Assembly (NCBI GenBank): GCA_003184365.1
Contig: NKYR01000132.1
Span: 36,298-100,297, forward strand
DNA from: Evernia prunastri
Taxonomy: Eukaryota; Ascomycota; Lecanoromycetes; Lecanorales; Parmeliaceae
Length of the DNA stretch: 64,000 nucleotides
Reading direction: 5' to 3'
Shown here: positions 1-9,328 of the stretch, in pieces
Layout: each line of letters starts with the position of its first letter
Numbering within the stretch: the stretch's first letter is position 1
Translations under genes and position numbers: made by a program
Notes under the pieces: generated by a model
Databases searched by the model: none
Seen by the model: the letters and a program-made list of their open reading frames with translations, nothing else
Told to the model about the DNA's origin: nothing

Positions 1-307
1 ACTTGGAAGTTGGCGGAGGAATATCGGTCCGTCTGCATCTGTGTTGTTGAGTAAATAAGGAGGTTGGTCGTTCTGAACTACGCTAACCCACTTGGGATTC
101 TTCACTGGGCAGTCATCACGGAGTCTAGGATCGCAATTCTGATTTCGATTCTGGGACTCGTTGTGGTAGAAGCCTGCTGACCTTTTGTCTCGATCTCTTC
201 ATATATGATAACCCTGAACGCCGCACTCCTAAGAAACCCTCCTTCTAGCCATCCACTCATCCAACAGCGTCTTTCATGAAACTCTCGAGCCAGTACCGCA
301 AAGCCGT

Positions 308-506
308 CGATCAGGCATAGAAGATGGAAGAAGGTTGGACGAAACACCCAGAGCCTATGCTACTATCCACCGCCGATCAGACGCAGAAGGTGGAAGAAGG
401 TTGGAGTAAACCCCAGAGCCTATGCTACCACCACCCAGTCGATCAAGCATAGAAGATAGAAGAAGGTTGGAGGAAACACCCAGAGCCTATGCTACCACCA
501 ACCAGC
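308..506. repeat. Tandem repeat, about 66-bp unit, three copies plus a partial fourth
   Basis: Units begin with CGATC at 308, 374, 440 and 507, giving periods of 66, 66 and 67 bp. Each carries the same core (AGAAGGTTGGA, then CCCAGAGCCTATGCTAC). Copies differ by scattered substitutions and by one indel near the end of copy 3. The bases just upstream of 308 look like a more decayed copy. No convincing gene covers the array; a 124-codon open frame reads through part of it but looks incidental. Confidence 0.9.
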
Positions 507-510
507 CGAT

Positions 511-900
511 CAGACAAGAAACGGCGAAAAGAAAAAGAGTCAACTCCGGAAAATGCACATCCTACCCTGCTAGCCGGTCATGCCAGAACTGCCCCTCCTC
601 CCTCCCTCCCTCCCTCCTCCTCTTCACCAACCGTCCGCCCGTACAGCCTGGTCTCCCTCTCACACATCGCCTTCAATCAAGTCAGAAGAACTTGTTGTTG
701 GCCCTTCTCCTAGTTGAGAGGGATTTCTGGCCGACTTTCGCTTTCCCCGTCGGTGAGGCTTCTTATGTCCCGTGCCTCGCTCGTTACCAGGATTAAGCGC
801 ATCCAAGCTCGATGGTGGGTTCGGACAAGTGTCCGAGCGACCATCAGCGTTGGAAGGGGTGTCCGGAGTGCCGGGAGATCTCGCATCCTAGTACGCTTTA
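511..900. other. Gene-free stretch, left flank
   Basis: No supported gene. It holds a CT-rich run (TCCCTCCC repeats near 597-615) and then ordinary sequence up to the 3' end of the coiled-coil gene. Confidence 0.5.
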
Positions 901-2655
901 TTAGTTTGATAGGGAAGTAGAACGTTGGGGCGCTCGACTTACCCCTGCAAGTACCGAAACAGGATTAGAGTCGGCGGGGCACTGGTTTTCGTGCTCACCA
1001 TTGTCATCTGTAGGAGGTTGAGAAGTGCCGTCGTAGTTCGCATCGCGTACCGATGATGAGGTGTCGGCACTCGAAGCTGTAAGGTCAGATGCCTTGGTGG
1101 TTTTGAACCCGTCCAGTTGCCCATATTTCGCTCGATAGGCATCATTCAGTGCCTTTGCCCTATTAAACTGACCCAACTGGCTCTTCACCAAATGGTCCGC
1201 TTCCCCTTTCGCCCTCCTAGCCGCTTCTTCGGCTCTTCTTCGACCCTCTTCCGCGTCTTTGACGCGCTGATCCTCCTCATCATCGTTCGACGTCACCTGC
1301 TGCCTCGCTTCCCTCTCGCCGGCAAGCTTGTCTTCCAATTTCTTGTTGTGAGCAGTAGACTGGGCAGCTTTCTTCTTCTGCTCCTCGACCAGCTCAGCAA
1401 TTTGCTCCTGGAGAGCCTTCTCCGTCCTCTCGGCCTTCTCTTTGGCCTTCCCTGCTTCAGCGATTGCTTGGATCAAGGCACTGCTGCTCGTGGCGAGGCT
1501 ATCTGCGAGAATGTCGTTCCGAGTTTGCTGCTGCAGGATGAGTCCCTTGGAGGCTTCTGCCAGCTCAGCTGCCTCATCGAGCTTTGTCTCCGCCTGTAAC
1601 GCCCTCTCTTCGGCGGCTTTCACTTGCTCGCGTGCTTCAGTGGCAACTTCTTCATGCCTCGAGGCCTTTGCCTCGGCGGCCATGCGCCGCTTATCTTTCT
1701 CCTTGATGCTGGCGTGCAGGCGAGCATTTTCCTGAGCCATTTCGTCAATTTTAGTTTTTGACGATTGTTGCTCCCTCGCGAGAGCGCCTTGTCCTTCCGC
1801 GACTACCGACTGCAACCGCGCAAGCTCGTTTGCTGCATTTCGCTTGCAAGTTTCCTTGGCTGCTGCGACCGATGCTTCCAATTTGTCGACGGCCTCCGAC
1901 ATGTTCTCGAGCTGTGCCTGAAACTCAAGCTCGCGGGCTCTTGAATTCGAGAGACTCCCGAGTCTCAGCTTCACGAATTCGAAGTTTTCGGCGGAGGCGA
2001 TTTTCTGGAGGTATTGCATGTGCTGGAATTGGAACCAAGCAACCAGTCCAAATGGCGGCGCCATGCGCGGAAAGTTCCTGGTAACATGCTCTTTTACGTC
2101 GATCAAGACGCTAAGAATTTGACCTTTCGCTTCCAAAAAGGTTTTTTGGATACCCTTTGGTATCCAGTACTTGCTTGGAAGAGACTGCTTTCCAGCAAAG
2201 AATGAATCGTTCGACTCTTCAGTCGTTGACGATTCGTCCATCTCTTGTTGGTGGGGTGGTGGGGATGCGTAGACGGAAGGCCCCACCGGATCTGAAACGG
2301 TCTCCGAAGGACGTTGGGGCGGCTTCGGGGATGCGCCAGGCCGTACCATATTGGCAGACGGCTGCTCGTATATGTAGTCCATATAATAAACAGCTTTCAT
2401 TGGGGATGTATCCTGATAGATAATAATGGGCTCGTATGGGTTCCTGACCGGTTCCGTGACCCGTGTCACGGGAGTAGGGGATGGCTTCGGAGTCAAAAAA
2501 ATAGTTGTTGATTGGGTTGTGTACATTGGCATTGGCGGCTCGTTGGTGGTGATGAGCGACGTCACATCCACATTTGTGACCAGAACTGCAGCGAAGAAAG
2601 CAGCGGCGCCGAGCTGCACAGCTCGCGCGCGGAACATGTTGATAATAAAGTCCAT
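901..2655 (-). CDS. Membrane-anchored coiled-coil protein, function unknown
   Basis: A single uninterrupted frame of 584 codons. I do not recognise a named family. Residues about 8-32 form one hydrophobic segment preceded by arginine (signal anchor). Residues about 35-160 are Pro/Ser/Thr-rich with many PxP and TPxP motifs. Residues about 200-500 are a long, highly charged Ala/Glu/Lys/Arg-rich heptad region predicted to form a coiled coil. The C-terminal 80 residues are polar and disordered. The simplest reading is a single-pass protein displaying or anchoring a coiled-coil rod, but which side of the membrane it faces cannot be told. A 3' intron near residue 565 is possible because the tail is unremarkable. 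Kinship to any specific tether would be guesswork. Confidence 0.7.
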   Translation of the reverse strand: MDFIINMFRARAVQLGAAAFFAAVLVTNVDVTSLITTNEPPMPMYTTQSTTIFLTPKPSPTPVTRVTEPVRNPYEPIIIYQDTSPMKAVYYMDYIYEQPSANMVRPGASPKPPQRPSETVSDPVGPSVYASPPPHQQEMDESSTTEESNDSFFAGKQSLPSKYWIPKGIQKTFLEAKGQILSVLIDVKEHVTRNFPRMAPPFGLVAWFQFQHMQYLQKIASAENFEFVKLRLGSLSNSRARELEFQAQLENMSEAVDKLEASVAAAKETCKRNAANELARLQSVVAEGQGALAREQQSSKTKIDEMAQENARLHASIKEKDKRRMAAEAKASRHEEVATEAREQVKAAEERALQAETKLDEAAELAEASKGLILQQQTRNDILADSLATSSSALIQAIAEAGKAKEKAERTEKALQEQIAELVEEQKKKAAQSTAHNKKLEDKLAGEREARQQVTSNDDEEDQRVKDAEEGRRRAEEAARRAKGEADHLVKSQLGQFNRAKALNDAYRAKYGQLDGFKTTKASDLTASSADTSSSVRDANYDGTSQPPTDDNGEHENQCPADSNPVSVLAGVSRAPQRSTSLSN

Positions 2656-3736
2656 TTCAGCAACTTGGGTTGGGAGGAGGAAAAGGGGAGCTAGTTTGGT
2701 AAAGAGGAGTGGTCGAGTGCCCAGTACCAGGTAGCGTGAGCAAGCAGTTGGGATGCTGAAACCGAGGTCTCGAGATACTACTGATGGTAACGATGAGTGG
2801 AATGTGTAAAGTGGAACGTGTAACGAGATATCGTGTGCTTGAATGGTAGATGGATGTCTTTGGTGGTGGAGAGCTGTGGTGAGGTGAAAGCCCAGACGCG
2901 AGTGTCAAGAAAAAAATTCAGGAGGCTGGTCTCTCTTTTAAGTTAGCGTGAAAAAAATATCAACACTCCTCGGATCGAGTCATCCGGCTACTTTTAGCGC
3001 AGGTTTTTTACAGCCTAGGCTAGCGTACATCATGATCCAGCTCGTAACTCGCAAGCTCAACGGGATTCAGGGCCTCAAGAGCAGGTCGTTGCTGAACGTA
3101 CACGGATCCTTATGCCAAAGTCCTGGCGACATCTCCGGACAAAATGGACTGTGGAGCAGTATGTGGCCCTTACGTCCCTGTTACACCTCCTTCAAGCACC
3201 TACTTTTTCAAGCTCCAAGCCGTCTGCATCGTCTCAAGGACCCTCTACCTCATACTTCCAATAACTCGTCTTCTAGAAGGCCTGGCACACTTGAGTCTGC
3301 ACCACGCACGAATCCGTCTTCTGCCTGCTTCTGCGATTTGGTGGAGTGTACCAACATCCCAGTCTTCCTGGTATAAGTTTTGGCAAAGCAAGTTGTACTA
3401 CCTGCGGGCTGCGGTGCTGTTTGCTGAGATCTCGGTTTCAGTAGATTTGTAGCGGGATAAGAGTCTTGTGGCTGGGACTGATCTTGCATGCGGAAAAGAG
3501 AAGCAGGGAGGGCGGTTGGGGAAGGTAGGAGGGAAATTTTCACTCGTGTAAACATTGGAGAGTTGGCATAGGCCCTTGTATGTATGCAGGAGACTGAACA
3601 GAGAGGGAAGAAGCACATTTGCCGTCTGCTTTGTAGTAGCATCAAGTACATTAATCCTCCCTTCATCGGGAGTCGAGCTGGGACCTTACCACCCCTACCT
3701 CTTCCCCCCAACCCTCTCCTCTAAGCAACACAGCAC
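2656..3736. other. Intergenic: promoter of coiled-coil gene and 3' flank of CMD-like gene
   Basis: Open frames here (for example 3250-3711 on -) show no signal peptide, domain or splice support and are not called. The first 250 bases are the likely promoter and 5' UTR of the coiled-coil gene. A pyrimidine-rich run at 3690-3720 lies just past the CMD-like stop codon. Confidence 0.5.
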
Positions 3737-4699
3737 TCATCCCAACTCCGCCGCCACAGCCCTCACGTCCGGCCAGCTCTTCATATCATAGCCAGCCCAC
3801 CTCGCAACCAACTCACTGCACGCCGTCACCTGCTCGATCTCCTCGAGCGTCAAGCCCATCGTCAGCAGACCTCCCAAGTGGTTCTGCACCGTGGTGGGGA
3901 GCCCCTGGCACGCGATGGCCGTGTACGTGATGAGTTCCGTCTCCAGTGCGTCGAGCACCGAGTCGTCGGCGTAGAACATGCCGTACACGACGTCTTTGGT
4001 CAGCCACTCGAAGTCGGCCCCCCAGGTGGTGAAGAGGGCGGCGGCGCGGTCGGGCCCGTAGAGCATCTTCAGGAAGTCGGTGTCTCTTTCGCGAGTGGCT
4101 GCGTCGAGGTGGATGTGGGATCTGATGGCGCTTGGTCAGTGGGCGTGCCTTTCTTTCTTTCTTTTCTTTTTTTTTTTTGTGGCTGGTTTTGGTGCGTTGG
4201 AGGGTGAGCTTGGTTCGGTGATGAGAATGGAGTAGGGAGCCGGAGCATGTATAAATCACAAGGAAAGAAAGCAAAGATCGATACAAGACGTTTGTTACCA
4301 CATACTTGGAGAAACTAAGATCCGCATCGCCATCCTGCTCTTCCCTGATCAAGCCGAAAAGAGCAGTGGCAGCCCTGGGCACGCCGACATTCACCCACTG
4401 CTTCATCACAAACTCACGGAGACGCTTGTTGAGTTCGCGACGGCGGCCTTGGGAGGCATACTCTGGTTGCTTCGTCAGGTAGACGTAGAGCTGACCGAAT
4501 TGGAAGGGGTCCGAGCAAGTCACGAAGGCGGAGGCCTAGGGTACGAGTTAACGGAGTTTAAGAACAGGAAACACTAGGTATGAGGAGAGAGCGTGCGGCT
4601 TACTGCGACGAGGTACGACCTCTCGGGCTCCAGGCTTGCGGGGAATCTGGCTTTGACTGCGTCGAAGAGCTCTGGGAGTGATTCTGGCTTGGATGCCAT
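3737..4699 (-). CDS. Carboxymuconolactone decarboxylase/AhpD-like protein
   Basis: Three exons, 4699-4604, 4535-4306 and 4130-3737, join in frame to 239 aa. Donors are GTAAGC and GTATGT; introns are 68 and 175 nt. The protein starts MASKPESLPELFDAVKARFP. The C-terminal third carries the CMD/AhpD helical signature: an alanine/cysteine helix (around IACQGLP), then HLGGLLTMGLTLEEIEQV, which matches the family pattern of a small helix followed by a G-T/L-x-EE-I turn. The usual CxxC redox pair is not present; only the first cysteine is there, so peroxidase-type disulfide chemistry is doubtful. Fungal members of this fold are often uncharacterised, and the substrate is unknown. The second intron contains a poly-T tract. 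Assignment rests on fold-level similarity only. Confidence 0.7.
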
Positions 4700-5563
4700 G
4701 TTTGTGTGAGAGTTCAATTGGATAAGGATGGTAAAGCTGGCTATACAGAAGGAAAGAGAGTGAAAGGGATGCAGTGGGAGGTTTTGAGCCCGTTGGGTTG
4801 CAGCGCGCTAGCAAGGGGTGGATGTGAAGACGTTTATTGGTTCAATGGCTGCGGACCACTGCATCTGCAACGCCCCTCAAATATCTAGCGCGGAGAGAAT
4901 TAGGGCATACCTTAGCTGTACCCAGACTCTTCATCCATCTTGTCTTGACATAACGTACCTTATGCTCTTCTATTAGCCTCACAACAGCACCTCCTCGCCC
5001 TCTGGTCAATCGTGTCCTCATCGAGTGGGAATCTTGATTCGATCTACCCTCGTCGCCACTTTGGGACTGAGGGTTAGCCGGTCGCATAGCAGGGCAATTT
5101 AGCATAGCATGGTTTTTTTCGCATAACATGACAATTTCGCAGAGGGACGTAACTCGTGTCAGGGTCAAGATGACCAGGAGATTCGTGTCTTGATGAGACC
5201 TCTATTCATATTGACTCCCCACCAGTATCGGGCTCTTCATTCGGTTCCCTTTCTTTTAAAGTCATAGCATTCTTTCCCGCCCGCAGGCACCTGTATATAG
5301 CCTCATTTGCCTCCAGGTCCATGCTGCACAAGCATGGGAGTCTTCTCAGCACTGGGAGTACATATCTCTTCAGGCAGCTAGCCCTGGTGTTGAGACCCTC
5401 CAACAACATCGACACAATTCCAGGCGGTTTTTGGAGACTGTCATAAGTTTCTTGAGGCGTTTCTTCAGTACATAATAGAATCTCGAATCCATCAGATTGC
5501 CCAAGAACTTCAAGCAAACAATGATCCCATTCCTAGCTCTTGGATTCACCCTTACCAGCTCCC
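4700..5563. other. Intergenic with one unassigned open frame
   Basis: A 103-codon open frame on the minus strand (5517-5206) has reasonable composition (Leu/Arg/Glu-rich), but no start context, splice site or family match that I can see. It could be a gene fragment. Nothing else stands out. Confidence 0.35.
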
Positions 5564-6997
5564 TTACACCATCTCCGTGCCCTCAAATTTTTGGCTCCGA
5601 GGGGTCTGTACACTTCCAGCCTCCAACTTGGCGTACTCCAGGGATGGCGCGTCGGCACTATCGGTGCGCAGAGACGATCGCGAGATCAAAGCGCGTACAC
5701 TCGAGAATATGCTTTTGGCAGACGTGTCTGTGAAGATGGGCCTGAGTAAGGGGAGGCAGGCGCCTACGATGCCGAGTGACGACTCGACCATGGGCCAGTA
5801 TACGGTCGGTGTAAGTAAGTCTATTCTTCGGTGAGCGAGGTCTTGATTTGCTGGGGTGCACCGCAAGACTTACATGACACGTCTGGGTCTCCTCCAGAGG
5901 CGGTGTCTGTAAGTGTATAGTGTTATTATGCTACGAGCCATGCTAATTGAAAAAGAATTGAATGAATGGGCAACGCGTACTGTAGATGATTCTATGGAAG
6001 ACTACTAGCTTTGCGATCCCGGCGCAAACAACACTAAGAGCTGTGAGCGTACCGAAGATGGATCTTATTCTTGAAGGAAACTTACAGTGCTCCAAGCTGG
6101 AACATAAGCACCACGAAGAACTTCCGCATAGGAGCCATCTGGAGTTTCCAAATCTAATCTGAGTTAGCAGTTACCCGGGGTAAATGGAGGTTCACATACC
6201 CAAGGTAGCGGTATCGAAAGGATCAGAAGATCGGTGAAGATGTCAGACCAAGCCTGCGCCTGATACATCATCAATGCATCGATGCAAGTGCCAGGAGCAG
6301 GACTCAAGTTTTTCCAATTCTCTGAAATTGGCAAGCATTGTAGCAGATTGGCGAAAAAGAATGCGATAGTCCATGTAATAGTCAGACCGATCAAGACCCA
6401 TGAGGTGATAGAGAATGTCCTCGTTATAAATATCCTGATACGGAGATTTAGTCGGCTCGAATGTCCTACGCCGGATTAATTGAAGTGTACTACCTTTGAT
6501 AAAATAGGATCACAGCAAGTTTCGTAAGTCCAAATGTTACCGTCTGTGTCAATTGAGAGATGTAAATAATCTGTAATAATAATAAGCCTACGTTATTATT
6601 AGATATCAGCCAGGACCTACTTCGAACAATACTTCGGAACGGCCATCGAAGACCGGCATACCGTCAGGCATGATCTGAGTATGTCTACCAAGGCTTCCGA
6701 TCGCAGCGCCTGCACATTTCAGACCAACAGATCCTTGGGGATTGCCTTATTGGAGGTACTCACCAACAAACATACAAACGGCCGTGCCTATGGTGGACAC
6801 CTGTTTTAACGTAAGTTGAACGGTCCAGACATCAAGACCAGAAAGATATCTACTAATGCAAGCACAATTAGACAGTCGTCCCACGATGGACGAACCTCCT
6901 TGATACGTCGCGCGTAGAACCGCAGAACTACGGCCACGATTGCCAAGATGGATAAGACGGTTGCCAAGGCATACATCTTCCCTAGGGACTCGCCCAT
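5564..6997 (-). CDS. Fungal rhodopsin-domain integral membrane protein
   Basis: A multi-exon gene (about seven to eight short exons) reconstructed from frame switches at GT..AG sites. The start MGESLGKMYALATVLSI opens the first membrane helix, followed by FYARR and SWDDCLIVLALV, the R-x-R plus W-D-D pattern of the fungal rhodopsin domain (the family that includes many Pth11-like and plant-pathogen-enriched proteins). Later exons give IGSLGRHTQIMPDG, a QLTQTVTFGLTKLAVILFYQR helix pair, WTIAFFFANLLQCLPISENW, and near the C-terminus ESSLGIVGACLPLLRPIF, all typical of the family in order. The polar tail ends about 40 residues later. Seven helices are expected. No retinal-binding lysine can be asserted; these proteins are not classical opsins. 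Exact internal splice sites need transcript data. Confidence 0.8.
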
Positions 6998-7952
6998 GGC
7001 TGGTGATTACGCGGGATGCCGGTAGCCAGATTTGCGGCAAATGCTGGAAGTAGACTTCAATTTATCAATTTTCGATCTCTAAAAGAAGCGAGGTAGAGGA
7101 GACGACAAGTCTGCTTGTTGAAACGGTGGACACAAAAACGAAAAATTAGAAAAGCGGACCGGAAGCTGATATCTGTATCGAGAGCTCTTGAAGGCGCAAG
7201 GCACTCTAGGGGGAGTGTAGTGGAACCTCGGTGAGCTAATTCTGCGCAGGACCGGACTTCGAATGTCTGCGTCTCAAGTTGCAGAAGCTGAGCTTCAAGA
7301 GTGTCCTCTGATAGGCAGCGCCTACGGTCAGACGGCGCTGAGTAAGACCAAGCATCTTTGAGCGCTGCCTCAGGCACTGCGATACAGGTAGCAAGAAAAC
7401 CATGCCGAGCTATCCTGCAGATATCCTCAATTTGAATGGTGAAGCTTCGAGTCTCAGCTCACGATTTTTCATGAGTTTTGTCACCGTCTTCCGTCGGTCG
7501 CTTTGAAGCGGGCGAATCAGACGTCTTCTTCGAAATTCGTAGGAACGGAAAAAAGGCTGACTGTGCGTCAAAAGTGGACCCCGGAGCTTGGCGAAATATC
7601 GACTTCGCACTGCGTTGGTCGAAGTGGCTACTCGAAAGAATTGTGATCAGTATCTATCAACGTTTGCATTGTCGGATCCGATGTCTCAGCCTCGGTTGTA
7701 TTTTGGGGGTCGTATGTCCCCTAGATCCAAGGCAGACTGCGTCGAGATGGGAGCTTGAGCGGCCCTGCTCTAAGCTGAAGATGCATTCTAGGCACCTCTC
7801 CTTCCAGGCAGTATAAGAAGACGAAGATCGCACCTGAAGACAGTATTCTCTCACATCCCTATTCCACGGCATAGCGTTTTCCTTCAGGACCTTCGACCAC
7901 CAATAGATCCCAAGTCCAACCACCCACCAGCTCTACATTTCATCCATCAAGT
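6998..7952. other. Divergent intergenic region
   Basis: Lies between the rhodopsin-domain gene (-) and the small secreted protein gene (+). Open frames here overlap on several strands and none is supported. A TATA-like TATAAG sits near 7812, about 140 bases before the + gene, and the bases just before that gene's ATG are C/A-rich like a fungal 5' UTR. Confidence 0.5.
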
Positions 7953-8249
7953 ATGCGTTCCTTCAATTTTCTCTTGTCGCCACTTCTCCTATCTCTTTCA
8001 GTATTGGGGCTACCCTTAGCAGTCATCGATACACCAGCCAACAATGCAGCAATAAGCAGTGACAAATCTCCTCGCTCCCTCGGCAAAGGGGCCCCCGCCG
8101 AATGGTGTTGTGGAGTTTGTCCTTGCGGTGCGGTCGAAAATAGTCAGACCAACAATACAGCAACCAACGTCACACCAGCCTCCGGAATGAAAGCAGTCAA
8201 GAAGCGTCAGATCGACACTACAACGCCCGAGGCCTCTCTATTATCCTAG
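7953..8249 (+). CDS. Small secreted cysteine-containing protein (effector-like)
   Basis: A single exon of 98 aa. Residues 1-23 are a clear signal peptide: charged n-region MRSFNF, hydrophobic LLSPLLLSLSVLGLPLA. A compact cysteine motif follows at WCCGVCPCG, giving four cysteines within eight residues. There are two NxT sequons and, near residue 85, a dibasic KKR site of the kind cut by Kex2-type proteases, leaving a short C-terminal peptide. The preceding 5' region is C/A-rich with a TATA-like box. The product is presumably secreted and possibly processed. It resembles a candidate effector or small structural peptide by size and layout only; no homologue is recognised. The clustered cysteines could bind metal or form two tight disulfides. 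Confidence 0.7.
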   Translation: MRSFNFLLSPLLLSLSVLGLPLAVIDTPANNAAISSDKSPRSLGKGAPAEWCCGVCPCGAVENSQTNNTATNVTPASGMKAVKKRQIDTTTPEASLLS

Positions 8250-9328
8250 GAAGACCCTTGCCATGGCTCTCATTGCACCAGTGAGATCAATCATCATTCC
8301 AAGTCAAAAGTCCATCCCTAATCGTGACCATTAGCAGCGCGGTAATAGCATTGGCCGTCCACACTGCCTTGATTTTCGACCTCGTCAACCGACAAACATC
8401 AAGGCAAGATCAGGCGTAGAGAAATTCCCCAAGACGAGGCTGTTCTTATAAGAGCTATGGCGATGAACCCCGGGCGTTCGGGTAAGCTGGATCGAGACTC
8501 TGGGCGACGCACGCTTGTAATTTCTGATGCATCTCTTTAGTGAAATCTTTGTGGCTGCGGTTGTGAGATTACGCCGGTAGTGAACGGCATGTTCGATTTG
8601 GAATCTTGTCATCCTATGTATCAGTATCAGCAGCTTTCCTAAATTATTTTATCCTCAATTTATCATAATTGTCTTTTTCTCACTCACTAGGCACATTTGC
8701 CGCACCTACTTTATCATCGTCTACCGTATGATATGCTGCGGGGTGTAAATTCGGTGACAGCGTTTCTGCGTGCCAGGGTCGGGTTCGATGTAGTATTGAA
8801 ACCTCCTTCGGGGCTGAATCTGAATAGTCAGCGTCTCCCCAGGGGCATGGTGATGATTGATATTGCATGAACCGCAAGAGCTTTCCCAGAGCCTTCTTTC
8901 CCCACAGCAGTGGTTTCCATCAATGAGTTCTGGCAATGGCGTCGGGATAGCAAGTGAGTGGTCAGCAAGACCTCCTGCGCGACTTCAGCTCTACCTAGTA
9001 ATATTCTCTTCGGCTTCGGCTTCGGCTTCGGCTTCGGCTTCGGCTTCGCCTGTGTCCTCTTCATGCGAGCAACTGCCAACGCGATGATTGCCGTGACTGC
9101 ACAGAGTAAAACAATAGAAAGAGAAAAAAAAGATGAAGGAAAAAGAGTCCGAGTAGAAACACCTTATATTTCGCGCGAGTAAGCCCATAGGGATAAGGTA
9201 AGCAAAAAACTGGAGACGAGGGGGCTAGAATATTTCTAGGCCCGGGAAATCTGGTACGGAGACATGATGGATGGATCGTGGTACGCAGACGAGGCTTGAC
9301 GTTCTCGACAAACGAGCCACGCCCCGAA
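8250..9328. other. Intergenic, contains hexanucleotide microsatellite
   Basis: No gene supported. Frames through the microsatellite give artificial KP or GF dipeptide runs and are rejected. The right part is the 3' flank of BMS1. Confidence 0.5.
9008..9049. repeat. Microsatellite (CTTCGG)n, about seven units
   Basis: An uninterrupted CTTCGG array that ends CTTCGCC. It is outside any supported gene. Confidence 0.9.

Noticed and set aside
3250..3711. 153-codon - frame before the CMD-like gene
   Set aside because: No start context, splice sites or domain; composition is not protein-like.
8828..9188. Frames with KP, GF or AE dipeptide runs
   Set aside because: Artefacts of the hexanucleotide microsatellite in different frames.
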